In this document: in pieces, positions 15,401 to 21,781 of the stretch | Layout: each line of letters starts with the position of its first letter | How positions within the stretch are numbered: the first letter of the stretch is position 1 | Assembly (NCBI GenBank): GCA_014379925.1 | Contig: JACMKY010000041.1 | Span: 1 to 23,582 of the forward strand | Origin: Cytophagales bacterium | Lineage (GTDB): Bacteria > Bacteroidota > Bacteroidia > Cytophagales > ES-bin-26 | Length of the DNA stretch: 23,582 bases | Direction of reading: 5' to 3' | Program-made: the position numbers and the translations under genes | The notes under the pieces: model-generated | What the model was told of the DNA's origin: nothing | What the model saw: only the letters and a program-made list of their open reading frames with translations | The model's database searches: none

Positions 15401-17631
15401 GGAAAATTCCCCTCCGTAACACGCTGGATCCCCTCAAGGAAGCCCACCAACGGGGCCTTGACACCGGGGATGTGGAGTTTGCCGCCTATTCGGCCGTGAG
15501 TTATTGTTACCTGGCCTTCTACGCCGGCAATAACCTGCTGGAACTCGGTCGGGAGATGAAGACCTACCACGCGTCCATTGCGCAGGTCGGGCACGAAACC
15601 GCCCTCCGCATGAACGAGATCTACCAACAGACGGTATGCAACCTGACTTCGCCCGTGGCGGATCCCACCCTGCTCACCGGCGAGGCGCACGACGAGGGAA
15701 AGCTGCTGCCCTTCTACCGGGAGACCAAGGCCGAAATCGCTACCTTGTTTACCTACTCGTGCAAGTTGCTGCTCTCCTACGTGTACGGGCACTTTCCCCA
15801 AGCCCGGAAAGCGGCCGGTGAAGCCGAAAAGCTCCTGAAGGTGTCGAACGCGATTGCCGTTCCCCTGTTTTATTTCTACGGTTCGTTGGCGCAGCTGGCC
15901 GGGTGGGAGCAGGCGTCCGCTGCCGAACGGAGCCGCCGGCTCGGCAAGGTCCGCCGCAACCAGCGGAAATTAGGGAAACTGGCCCGCCACGCCCCGGTGA
16001 ATTTCCTGCACAAGGTATACCTGGTGGAAGCCGAACTGCTCCGGGTGACCGCCCGGCCGGAAGCGGCGGCGGCCCTTTACGAAAAAGCCATTGCCTTGGC
16101 CCGGGAAAACCACTACCCCCACGAGGAGGCGCTGGCCTACGAAGTAGCGGGAAGGTTCTACCTGGGGCGGCAACAAACCGGTTTGGGCGAATTTCACCTG
16201 CAAAAAGCCCACCGGGCCTACTTGCAGTGGGGAGCGCTGGCGAAAGTAAAGGATTTGGAAAGGCGTTACCCGCCGTTTTTCGAGGTCGCTTTCTTTGCCG
16301 CCCCGCCACCCGACGAAGGCACCGCCTTGAAAGTTGAAACGCCCGCGCCCGGCTTCCCACCGGAGAGCAGTTCGGCGGTACTGGACCTGACCAGCCTCAT
16401 GAAGGCGGCCACGGCCATTTCGAGCGAAACCGAACTCAACCGGCTGTTGGAAAAGCTGATCGAAATCGCCATCGAAAACGCCGGGGCGCAACAAGGATTC
16501 CTGCTGCTCGAGAAAGGCGGTGAACTGTTTATCGAAGCCGAAAGTTCGGTGGCGGCCAACCACCCGGTCACCGTCCTGCGTTCGGTTCCGGTGAAGGGCA
16601 ATCCGCTGGTTTCCGAAGCCATCCTGCAGTACGTGCGCCTGACCAAAGAGAGCCTGCTGCTCAACGATGTCAAGCGCGATCCGCGGTTTTCCGCCGATCC
16701 GTTTCTCCGGCAGAAAAACGTCCGGTCCGTGCTGTGCCTCCCCATTCTCCACCACGGCAACGTGCTGGGGCTGTTTTACCTGGAAAACAACCTGACCACC
16801 GACGCCTTTACCGAAGACCGGATGGAGCTGTTGAAGTTGTTGTCCGGCCACATGGCCGTTTCCATCGAGAATGCGCTCAACGAAGGGAAGCGGACCGCCA
16901 CCTTCGTGGAACGCGAAATGCTGCTGAGACAAATCAATCAGCAACAGCACGTGACCTCGAAAGCCATTCTCCGAACCCAGGAGCACGAGCGGAAACGGAT
17001 CGCCGAAGAATTGCACGACGGGCTGGGGTACATGCTCTCGACGCTGAAGCTTAACCTGACGGCCATGCAGGAGACGGAGGACAAGGCCGCCCACGGCGTG
17101 TTCGTGCGCAATTCCCAACTGGTGCTCGAGGAGTCCTTCCGCGAACTGCGCTCAATTGCCAATAACCTGATGCCCGACATCCTTTTTCAGTACGGCCTGG
17201 TGCCGGCCGTCGAAGACCTCTGCCGGAAGATAAACGACACCGGAAAGCTGCGCGTGGGCTTCAAGCACTTCCACGTTGCCAAGCGATTCAAGAAAGACTT
17301 TGAAATCGAGGTGTTCCGGGTGCTGCAGGAAGTGATCAACAACGTCATCAAGCACGCCGAAGCCAAGAACCTGGAAATCCAACTGCTCAACCAAGGCGCC
17401 ATCCTGGTAATCACGGCCGAAGACGACGGGAAGGGGTTTAACTACGCCCGGAAAATCAAATCCAGGAACAAAGGCAAAGGGCTGGTTCACATCCGCAGCC
17501 GGGTCGATTTCCTGCGCGGCGACTTCCAGGTGGAATCCTCGATCAACCGCGGGACGACCGTGATCCTGAAATTGCCCCTGACCGGTGAATCCGCCAAACC
17601 ACTGACCTATGACCAGGTTACTCATCGCTGA
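12466..17631 (+). CDS. Ser/Thr kinase-like / AAA ATPase / GAF / histidine kinase fusion
   Basis: The 1721-residue protein is a cytoplasmic multidomain sensor of the trifunctional kinase type. In order: a PknB-like kinase domain (about 5-272; Lys36 in VVLKIL, HQDVNP 126-131, DFT 147-149, ASPEQ 173-177); an AAA ATPase (about 290-600; Walker A GYSGVGKS 327-334, Walker B VVFLDD 453-458); a long helical TPR-like scaffold (about 650-1280); a GAF domain (about 1306-1470); a HisKA_3 dimerisation region with His1517 in ELHDGLG; and a HATPase domain (Asn1625/1626, DDGKGF 1653-1658, GKGLVHI). It probably autophosphorylates His1517 and passes phosphate to the regulator whose gene overlaps its end. Gly-rich loop, catalytic-loop Asn and DFG Gly are not conserved, so the first kinase may be weak or inactive. 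ATG 12466 is chosen because an earlier in-frame ATG (12358) lies before the promoter box and adds unrelated residues. Confidence 0.93.
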   Translation: MNLLPGYHILEKIITYAGTATYRAERWKDRRKVVLKILLNPTPGAAEVDRFRHGYEAISHLAIRGVPHCYGFENNHDRLLLVIEDFGGVSLKKYRAENPLDLLACVGVAVGLADVLEGLHQHRIIHQDVNPYHLLVNPQTLEVGLTDFTVASGPGKADRSGVEALPAGSLAYASPEQTGRINRTVDHRSDLYSLGVTLYELLTGRLPFDAENALELVHGHIAKKPLPPCALVPAIPRPLSEIILKLMAKNAEDRYQSAAGLKADLRACERQLGETGTVAPFKLAQNDFSGRLNLSRKLYGREQESGTLAAAVGRAAAGGREMLLVEGYSGVGKSALVHQAFPHVIANGGVFIEGKINQFQRNVPYHGFIQAFEEWVRLVLLESPGNLARWRERILKAVGTNGKVLTGVVPNLEWVLGKLLDVPDLEPAETQNRFHYVFRNFIKAVSQVARPLVVFLDDLQWADSASLNLLKVMMTDQEAKHLLFVGAYRNNEVVTSHPFATVVGEIEREKAGVGRIGLDPLALSSVNELITEALGCPAAYAQPLAALVYHKSRGNAFFVNEFLKALFEENLLTFSFHQARWTWDAEQIEQRNITGNVVEFMAGKIQKLPKATQETLKLAACIGNRFDPNHLAIACGRPRPELHQDLQPSLAEGLVVPVGEHYQFAHDRIQQAVYSLIAEPDRQRVHLQIGKLLWQEIGEEKDDSLFEIVNQINIGLELVREPSERVQWANLNLLAGRKAKHSAAYRPAFDYLQTGIDLLPAGAWRTHYPLALALYTEAAGAAFLSNHPAQMENWVETVLQNAATVLDRVKVYEIRIRSCIAHHQLLEAVNTARRVLELLNVRFPEKPTRWHTLLTLLQTKLVLRGKPVEHLLTLPPMRDPAHEAVVAIVASVGSALYLTRPDLYPLLVCKAFRLMVTSGNTFYSGFLCSGYGLILSGGLGDLDAGFRLAQVSLKLLDAFPTEHLRCKTIFMVNTYQAIWKIPLRNTLDPLKEAHQRGLDTGDVEFAAYSAVSYCYLAFYAGNNLLELGREMKTYHASIAQVGHETALRMNEIYQQTVCNLTSPVADPTLLTGEAHDEGKLLPFYRETKAEIATLFTYSCKLLLSYVYGHFPQARKAAGEAEKLLKVSNAIAVPLFYFYGSLAQLAGWEQASAAERSRRLGKVRRNQRKLGKLARHAPVNFLHKVYLVEAELLRVTARPEAAAALYEKAIALARENHYPHEEALAYEVAGRFYLGRQQTGLGEFHLQKAHRAYLQWGALAKVKDLERRYPPFFEVAFFAAPPPDEGTALKVETPAPGFPPESSSAVLDLTSLMKAATAISSETELNRLLEKLIEIAIENAGAQQGFLLLEKGGELFIEAESSVAANHPVTVLRSVPVKGNPLVSEAILQYVRLTKESLLLNDVKRDPRFSADPFLRQKNVRSVLCLPILHHGNVLGLFYLENNLTTDAFTEDRMELLKLLSGHMAVSIENALNEGKRTATFVEREMLLRQINQQQHVTSKAILRTQEHERKRIAEELHDGLGYMLSTLKLNLTAMQETEDKAAHGVFVRNSQLVLEESFRELRSIANNLMPDILFQYGLVPAVEDLCRKINDTGKLRVGFKHFHVAKRFKKDFEIEVFRVLQEVINNVIKHAEAKNLEIQLLNQGAILVITAEDDGKGFNYARKIKSRNKGKGLVHIRSRVDFLRGDFQVESSINRGTTVILKLPLTGESAKPLTYDQVTHR

Positions 17632-18259
17632 CGACCATCAGCTATTCATTGACGGACTGAGCTCGCTGCTCAGCCACGAACCGACCATTGAAATCATTGG
17701 CCAGGCCTCCAACGGCCAGGAGGTCTTGCAAACGCTCGCCGAACAACCGACCGACATATTGCTGTTGGACATCAACATGCCCAATACCGACGTGGTGAAG
17801 CTGACCCGGGAAATCCGCGCGCGGTTTCCGCTCACCAAGATCATCATCCTGACCATGTACCACGGCACCCGCTACTACACCAAACTGCTGCAACACGGCA
17901 TCAACGGCTACCTCTACAAGAGCGAAGGCAAGGCGGAGTTCCTGGAAGCCATTGAGAAAGCCTCCCGCGGGGAGATGTTCATCAGCAAGGAACTGTTTGC
18001 GGGCTTGCCCGGGACGAAAACCGCCCCTTCCCCGGCTTTCGACGTCAAACTCTCCACGCCCGAAAGCCTGCTCACCCGTCGGGAGATTGAGGTGCTCAAA
18101 CTGATCGCCCAGGAACACACCAACCACGCCATTGCCGACCAACTGAGCATCAGCACGGGTACGGTGGACACCCACCGCAAGAACATCCTCCTCAAACTGG
18201 GGGTGAAAAACACGGTGGGCCTCATCAAGTACTGCCTGCGGAACAACCTGCTGGAGTAG
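17609..18259 (+). CDS. NarL/LuxR-type response regulator
   Basis: The 216-residue two-domain regulator has a receiver (1-120) with acidic Asp8 and Asp9, phospho-acceptor Asp54 in LLLDINMP, Thr82 in ILTMY and Lys104 in LYKSE. A linker of about 25 residues leads to a LuxR-type helix-turn-helix (about 150-213), TRREIEVLKLIAQEHTNHAI and STGTVDTHRKNILLKLGV. All switch residues are intact. The start overlaps the last 23 bp of the giant kinase gene, so translation is probably coupled and the kinase is its cognate partner. It should bind DNA as a phosphorylated dimer; its targets are unknown, but the palindrome at 18290-18328 is an obvious candidate to test. Confidence 0.96.
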   Translation: MTRLLIADDHQLFIDGLSSLLSHEPTIEIIGQASNGQEVLQTLAEQPTDILLLDINMPNTDVVKLTREIRARFPLTKIIILTMYHGTRYYTKLLQHGINGYLYKSEGKAEFLEAIEKASRGEMFISKELFAGLPGTKTAPSPAFDVKLSTPESLLTRREIEVLKLIAQEHTNHAIADQLSISTGTVDTHRKNILLKLGVKNTVGLIKYCLRNNLLE

Positions 18260-18289
18260 AACCGCCGAATTCGACCCAACGGAAAACCT

Positions 18290-18328
18290 CCCGTAAAAAG
18301 GTATTTTTTTTTTATACCGGTTTACGGG
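18290..18328. promoter_or_regulatory. Imperfect palindrome abutting the sigma-factor promoter
   Basis: CCCGTAAAAAGGTAT (18290-18304) and ATACCGGTTTACGGG (18314-18328) are inverted copies with 13 of 15 positions matching, around a run of nine T. The right arm ends 1 bp before the -33 TTG (18330). It may be an operator. In RNA, an alternative smaller stem (ACCT 18286-18289 with AGGT 18299-18302) followed by the T-run could act as a weak terminator for the kinase-regulator operon. Confidence 0.6.
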
Positions 18329-18329
18329 A

Positions 18330-18359
18330 TTGAATCACTGCTCCCGCCGACTACCTTTG
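18330..18359 (+). promoter_or_regulatory. Promoter of the sigma-factor gene (TTG-N19-TACCTTTG)
   Basis: TTG (18330-18332), 19 bp, TACCTTTG (18352-18359): an exact Bacteroidota housekeeping promoter. Expected transcription start is near 18366, leaving a leader of about 147 nt. The core TACCTTTGCGGCA (18352-18364) is repeated exactly ahead of the SusC gene. Confidence 0.75.
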
Positions 18360-18367
18360 CGGCACCT

Positions 18368-18486
18368 GATGCGGTTTCGGCCCATTTTTTCTGGTTGACC
18401 ACCTGACGGGTGCGGGAGGTACGGACCCTTGACCGGCCAGTGAGGAGCAACCAGCCACCGGAAACGCACGCTCACCAATCCGCATC
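18368..18486 (+). other. Potentially structured 5' leader of the sigma-factor mRNA
   Basis: Nested complementary arms: GATGCGG (18368-18374) with CCGCATC (18480-18486), and CTGGTTG (18391-18397) with CAACCAG (18448-18454), each 7 bp perfect. Between them GTTTCGG (18374-18380) can pair with CCGGAAAC (18458-18465) with one bulge. The outer stem begins almost at the predicted first base of the transcript and closes 26 nt before the ATG. Confidence 0.45.
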
Positions 18487-18512
18487 GTAACCCTCCATCC
18501 AAACTGAAAACA

Positions 18513-19130
18513 ATGGCAACCCTGCAACCAAAACCCGTTATCCCGCCCCCTGCCAACCAGCCGGATGCGGCCCAGCCGGATGCGGCCCGCATCAACGCCT
18601 TGCGGGGGGGAAACCCGTCGGCCCTGGACGAATTTTACCGGCTGCACCGGCGGGTATTCGTGAGATGGTCCGAAAAAAGATTTAGCCTGGATGCCACTGA
18701 AGCAGTGGACATCTACCAGGATGCCGTGATCATCCTCTACGAAAACATCACCCGGGGCAAACTGGATGAATTGAAGGTAAGCCTGAAAACGTATTTTTTT
18801 AGTATTGGTAAAAACCTGATCCTGAAGAGAATCGCTCGGATTAAACGGGAAAGGGAAAGGCAGAATGCCTACCACTACGCCACGCAAACGGATCCGGACC
18901 CGGTGGATGATAATCCGCAGGAAAGGCTCGAAGCGGTGGCCAGTGCTTTTGAAGGACTCTCGGAAAGAAATCAATCCATCCTCAAGCTGTACTATTACCA
19001 CCGGTTGCCATTCCGGGAGATCGCCGACCGGCTCGGTTACGAAAGCGTGGACGTGGTGAAAAACCAGAAGGTCCGTTGCCTGCGGTACTTGCGGAAGCTG
19101 GCCGAAGCGCGATTGACGACCGCCGGGTGA
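18513..19130 (+). CDS. RNA polymerase sigma-70 family factor (ECF-like)
   Basis: The 205-residue protein has sigma region 2 (about 38-110; EFYRLHRRVFVRW, AVDIYQDAVIILYENI, then FFSIGKNLILKRIARIKRER) and region 4 (about 145-200; LSERNQSILKLYYYHRLPFR and EIADRLGYESVDVVKNQKVR), with no region 1.1 or 3. This is the extracytoplasmic-function (ECF) layout, close to the divergent Bacteroidota group. No FecR-like anti-sigma gene is adjacent, so control may be at its promoter or leader rather than by a paired anti-sigma factor. The Pro/Ala-rich N-terminus carries an exact five-residue duplication (QPDAA, 16-25). It has its own promoter at 18330-18359 and is followed by a strong terminator at 19258-19299. 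Confidence 0.88.
   Translation: MATLQPKPVIPPPANQPDAAQPDAARINALRGGNPSALDEFYRLHRRVFVRWSEKRFSLDATEAVDIYQDAVIILYENITRGKLDELKVSLKTYFFSIGKNLILKRIARIKRERERQNAYHYATQTDPDPVDDNPQERLEAVASAFEGLSERNQSILKLYYYHRLPFREIADRLGYESVDVVKNQKVRCLRYLRKLAEARLTTAG
18557..18588 (+). repeat. 15-bp tandem duplication inside the sigma-factor gene
   Basis: Two exact head-to-tail copies of CAGCCGGATGCGGCC (18558-18572 and 18573-18587), with period 15 holding from 18557 to 18588. In protein this doubles QPDAA in the disordered N-terminus. Confidence 0.95.
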
Positions 19131-19173
19131 GCTGCCGCCGATTTTGCCCCACCAACGAGGCATTGACCACCAA

Positions 19174-19195
19174 AACCCGACCTTCAGGTCGGGTT
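19174..19195. terminator. Hairpin between convergent genes
   Basis: AACCCGACC (19174-19182) and GGTCGGGTT (19187-19195) form a 9-bp perfect stem with a TTCA tetraloop. On the minus strand it is followed by TTTTGG. It may add to the stronger terminator at 19258-19299. Confidence 0.6.
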
Positions 19196-19257
19196 CTCGG
19201 GATGGCCATCAAAGTACCGGATTTGTTGAAGGACAATCAAACCGGAAAAATCGAATG

Positions 19258-19299
19258 AAAAACTCTCCCCTTTTTCAATCGGAAAAAAGAAGAGTTTTT
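19258..19299. terminator. Bidirectional intrinsic terminator
   Basis: AAAAACTCT (19258-19266) pairs with AGAGTTTTT (19291-19299), and inside TTTTTC (19271-19276) pairs with GAAAAA (19282-19287) around an AATCG loop. The outer arms give a T-run downstream on both strands, as expected between the convergent sigma-factor and stress-protein genes. Confidence 0.75.
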
Positions 19300-19361
19300 C
19301 ACGCGGGTACCCACCTCTTTTGCACGCATCAATCCATCTTGCCCGGTCTTCGCCTGGCGGT

Positions 19362-19865
19362 TTACCGGGGCTCGTCGCCCATCTTTTCGTTGCGGGCCGT
19401 CTGGTCAGGCTGGCCCGTGATGGCCGCCTTGATGGTCTCCAGCATGGTCACCATCTTGCCGCCGGGACGATCCCAGTATTCGGCTTGGTGCGGCTTCACC
19501 TTCAAGAGGGTAATGTTGGGATCGTCCGGACCGTTGGGAAACCAGGCCTTCAGGAAGTCACTCCAGAGCGCGTGGATCTTGCCCCGGTCGTCGACCACCT
19601 GGGCAGTGCCGGCGGCGGCCACGTAGGTATCGGAACCGTGGTCGGAGTAGGCAAGGCTTACGCGGTTGTTTTGTTGAATTTCGCGCACCTTGTTGGAATT
19701 CTGGTAGGTGAGAAACCAGAGGGTCCCGTCGGGATCCACGCCGTGGGTAGCCATGGGACGGCTGTGCAAATCGCCGTCCAGTTCCAGGGTAGTGAACGAG
19801 GTGAACTTGATGTCCTTGATTTTCTCCTTCAGGAGTTCGAACTCTGCTTGCCGAATTGCTGGCAT
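19362..19865 (-). CDS. Pyridoxamine 5'-phosphate oxidase-like stress protein (GSP26 family)
   Basis: The 167-residue protein has the split-barrel flavin-binding fold of the general stress protein 26 family. It shows an N-terminal helix, then FTSFTTLELDGDLHSRPMAT, DGTLWFLTYQNSNKVREI, VSLAYSDHGSDTYVAAAGTA, and the usual ending EYWDRPGGKMVTMLETIKAA. Members bind FMN or FAD but generally do not perform the classical vitamin B6 reaction; they are linked to oxidative and general stress. It lies 133 bp downstream of the photolyase gene on the same strand, with no promoter box found in the gap, so co-transcription with the light-repair enzyme is plausible. The start ATG 19865 is the only one that gives the full N-terminal helix. 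Confidence 0.88.
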   Translation of the reverse strand: MPAIRQAEFELLKEKIKDIKFTSFTTLELDGDLHSRPMATHGVDPDGTLWFLTYQNSNKVREIQQNNRVSLAYSDHGSDTYVAAAGTAQVVDDRGKIHALWSDFLKAWFPNGPDDPNITLLKVKPHQAEYWDRPGGKMVTMLETIKAAITGQPDQTARNEKMGDEPR

Positions 19866-19957
19866 GGGAAGATGGGTTGGGGGTTAGGGACGTTTTTTAC
19901 TGTGCCAGGACGGATTTTCCCGGAAAAGGTTGAGTTCCTTCTGCCGGATCGCCGCTT

Positions 19958-19998
19958 AGGGATTGCGAATCGAGCGGGAGAGTCGATTCGCAATCCCT
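19958..19998 (-). terminator. 16-bp perfect hairpin directly after the photolyase stop
   Basis: AGGGATTGCGAATCGA (19958-19973) and TCGATTCGCAATCCCT (19983-19998) form a 16-bp perfect stem with a 9-nt loop, touching the photolyase stop codon. No T-run follows, so it may be a 3'-end stabiliser or a dispersed repeat rather than an intrinsic terminator. Confidence 0.6.
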
Positions 19999-21318
19999 TC
20001 ATTTCGCCGCCGGTGTTTTCGACAAAGCTTCCTTAAATACTTTCAAGGCCCGCTCGCGGGCGAAGGCGTGGTCCACCATGGGCGTCGGGTAGTCCGGGGT
20101 GCCGAGTTCAGGTACCCACTGCCGGATGTACTTTTCTTCGGGATCGAACTTTTGCGCCTGCCGGGCCGGGTTAAACACGCGGAAATACGGGGCGGCGTCG
20201 GTGCCCGAACCCGCCGCCCACTGCCAGCCGCCGTTGTTGGCGGCCAGGTCGTAGTCGAGCAGCTTGCGGCCAAAGTAGGCTTCGCCCCAGCGCCAGTCAA
20301 TCAGCAGGTGTTTGACCACGAAACTGGCGACGACCATCCGCACGCGGTTGTGCATGAAGCCGGTGGTGTTCAACTCGCGCATGCCCGCGTCGACGAGCGG
20401 GTAGCCGGTTTGGCCCTCACACCACCGCCCGAATTCCTCCTCATCGTTGCGCCAGCCGACGTTCTCGAACTCCTTGCGAAAAGGCTCCTGGTACACCCGC
20501 GGGAAGTGCCACATAATCATCATGTAGAAGTCGCGCCAGATGAGTTCGTTGAGCCAGGTTTCGCTCAGTGCCGCGGCCCGGCGGGCCAGCGTGCGGATGC
20601 TGACCGTGCCGAAGCGCAGGTGGACGCTGAGGCGGCTGGTGCCCTGCGTACCGGGAAAATCACGTTTTCCCTGGTACCCTTCCAGGATGTCATCGCGCAC
20701 TTCCCGCGGCGGAAACGCAATACCCACCGGCTCGAAGCCCATGGCGGGCAGCGAAGGAATGGGCAGAGGAGGGGAGGGAAGAAAGTGTCCGAAGTACTGG
20801 TCGTTGGGATACGACTGGACGAAGGAATCGTTCAGCGTGCGCTTCCAGCAGCGGCTGTAGGGCGTGAACACCGTGTAGGGCTTGCCGCCCCCGGCCAGGA
20901 CTTCGTTTTTCTCGAAGATCGTCTGGTCCTTGTGGGTCCGGAAAGCGATGCCTTTGGCTTGCAGCAGTTGCGCCACCTCGCCGTCGCGCCGGGCGGCGTA
21001 GGGCTCGTAGTCGTGGTTGGTATGCACCTCGGCCACGTCGTATTCTTCGAGAAGACCCCGCATCAGGTCCACCGGTTGGCCGTGCCGCACCAGTAAGGAG
21101 GCGCCCAGGCCAACCAGCTCCTGCTGCATTTCGAGCAGGGCCTGGTGAATGAATTCCACCCGCCGGTCGCGCTTGTCTTCCAGGCAATCCAGGATGTCGG
21201 TGTCGAAGAAGAAAACGGGCAGCACCGGATAGCCGCTGCGAAGGGCGTGGTACAGGCCGGCGTTGTCGTGCAGCCGCAAGTCGCGGCGGTGCCAGAAGAG
21301 GACGATTTTGGGGGACAT
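19999..21318 (-). CDS. phr: Deoxyribodipyrimidine photolyase, class I
   Basis: This enzyme repairs UV-induced cyclobutane pyrimidine dimers using blue light and FAD. The 439-residue protein has the N-terminal antenna-binding Rossmann domain (IVLFWHRRDLRLHDN at 5-19) and the helical FAD domain. The latter carries LSVHLRFGTVSIRTL, WLNELIWRDFYMMIMWHFP, TGYPLVDAGMRELNTTGFMH and NGGWQWAAGSGTDAAPYFR, the class I hallmark block that lines the FAD and substrate site. Length and motif order are complete. ATG 21318 is chosen since the ten residues encoded upstream (from 21348) precede the conserved first strand and are not typical. A cryptochrome role cannot be excluded by eye. Confidence 0.95.
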   Translation of the reverse strand: MSPKIVLFWHRRDLRLHDNAGLYHALRSGYPVLPVFFFDTDILDCLEDKRDRRVEFIHQALLEMQQELVGLGASLLVRHGQPVDLMRGLLEEYDVAEVHTNHDYEPYAARRDGEVAQLLQAKGIAFRTHKDQTIFEKNEVLAGGGKPYTVFTPYSRCWKRTLNDSFVQSYPNDQYFGHFLPSPPLPIPSLPAMGFEPVGIAFPPREVRDDILEGYQGKRDFPGTQGTSRLSVHLRFGTVSIRTLARRAAALSETWLNELIWRDFYMMIMWHFPRVYQEPFRKEFENVGWRNDEEEFGRWCEGQTGYPLVDAGMRELNTTGFMHNRVRMVVASFVVKHLLIDWRWGEAYFGRKLLDYDLAANNGGWQWAAGSGTDAAPYFRVFNPARQAQKFDPEEKYIRQWVPELGTPDYPTPMVDHAFARERALKVFKEALSKTPAAK

Positions 21319-21586
21319 GGAAAATCGGGTGAGGGCAGTGATCAGCAAACGGACGAATCAACGCAAACCGCTGCTGAGAAAACTGCGGCCGAGGCAAATG
21401 GTTTGGCTTGTTTTCAAATCCACCTCCGGACAAACCGGCCAGGATTCCATTTTTTTATTTTACCGAAAACTTACCGGTTTGGTTACGGGTAAAGACGGAA
21501 TCTTTCGGTGACAGCGGCTGACCACTCGAATACGAAAGGGTTTCGTTTCTCGCCGGCACCCGCCGCCGCTTTTCAACCCAGCCAAC

Positions 21587-21661
21587 AGTAAACTTTGTTG
21601 CTTTAGGGTTAAAACAATGTTAACAAATAGTAAACAATTTGCTCAATTCAAGTAAACAATT
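21587..21661 (+). promoter_or_regulatory. Three phased AGTAAAC repeats upstream of the SusC promoter
   Basis: AGTAAAC at 21587-21593, and the longer AGTAAACAATT at 21629-21639 and 21651-21661. The spacings are 42 and 22 bp, close to four and two helical turns, so the copies face the same side of the helix. They lie about 60-135 bp upstream of the predicted start of transcription, where an activator would bind. Confidence 0.5.
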
Positions 21662-21685
21662 AACGCAATCTTAACCAAGGCCTGG

Positions 21686-21715
21686 TCGGTGCGGTAAGCC
21701 CGAAGTTTACCTTTG
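21686..21715 (+). promoter_or_regulatory. Promoter of the SusC gene (TCG-N19-TACCTTTG)
   Basis: TACCTTTG (21708-21715) is an exact -7 box. At the correct 19-bp distance lies TCG (21686-21688), one base off TTG, which fits a promoter that needs an activator. Transcription should begin near 21721. Confidence 0.6.
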
Positions 21716-21726
21716 CGGCATTAAAC

Positions 21727-21743
21727 ACCCACCTCCCGTGGGT
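21727..21743 (+). other. Hairpin in the SusC 5' leader
   Basis: ACCCAC (21727-21732) and GTGGGT (21738-21743) form a 6-bp perfect stem with loop CTCCC, starting within the first 10 nt of the predicted leader. It may protect the 5' end of the mRNA. Confidence 0.45.
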
Positions 21744-21781
21744 CGGATTCTCCCATCTAACCCTCCAATCAACTTTTCTTT

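Larger units (their letters stand above)
21319..21781. other. Divergent regulatory region between photolyase and SusC genes
   Basis: 463 bp. The left part would hold the photolyase promoter, but no exact TAnnTTTG was found on the minus strand. ACGAAA-GGG-TTTCGT at 21532-21546 is a 6-bp hairpin. The right part turns AT-rich from about 21590 and holds three AGTAAAC copies, then the SusC promoter. Confidence 0.5.

Noticed and set aside
14389..15801. 470-codon minus-strand frame inside the giant kinase gene
   Set aside because: It is antisense to a continuous, motif-bearing protein and has the Gln/Gly/Val-rich composition expected of a shadow frame.
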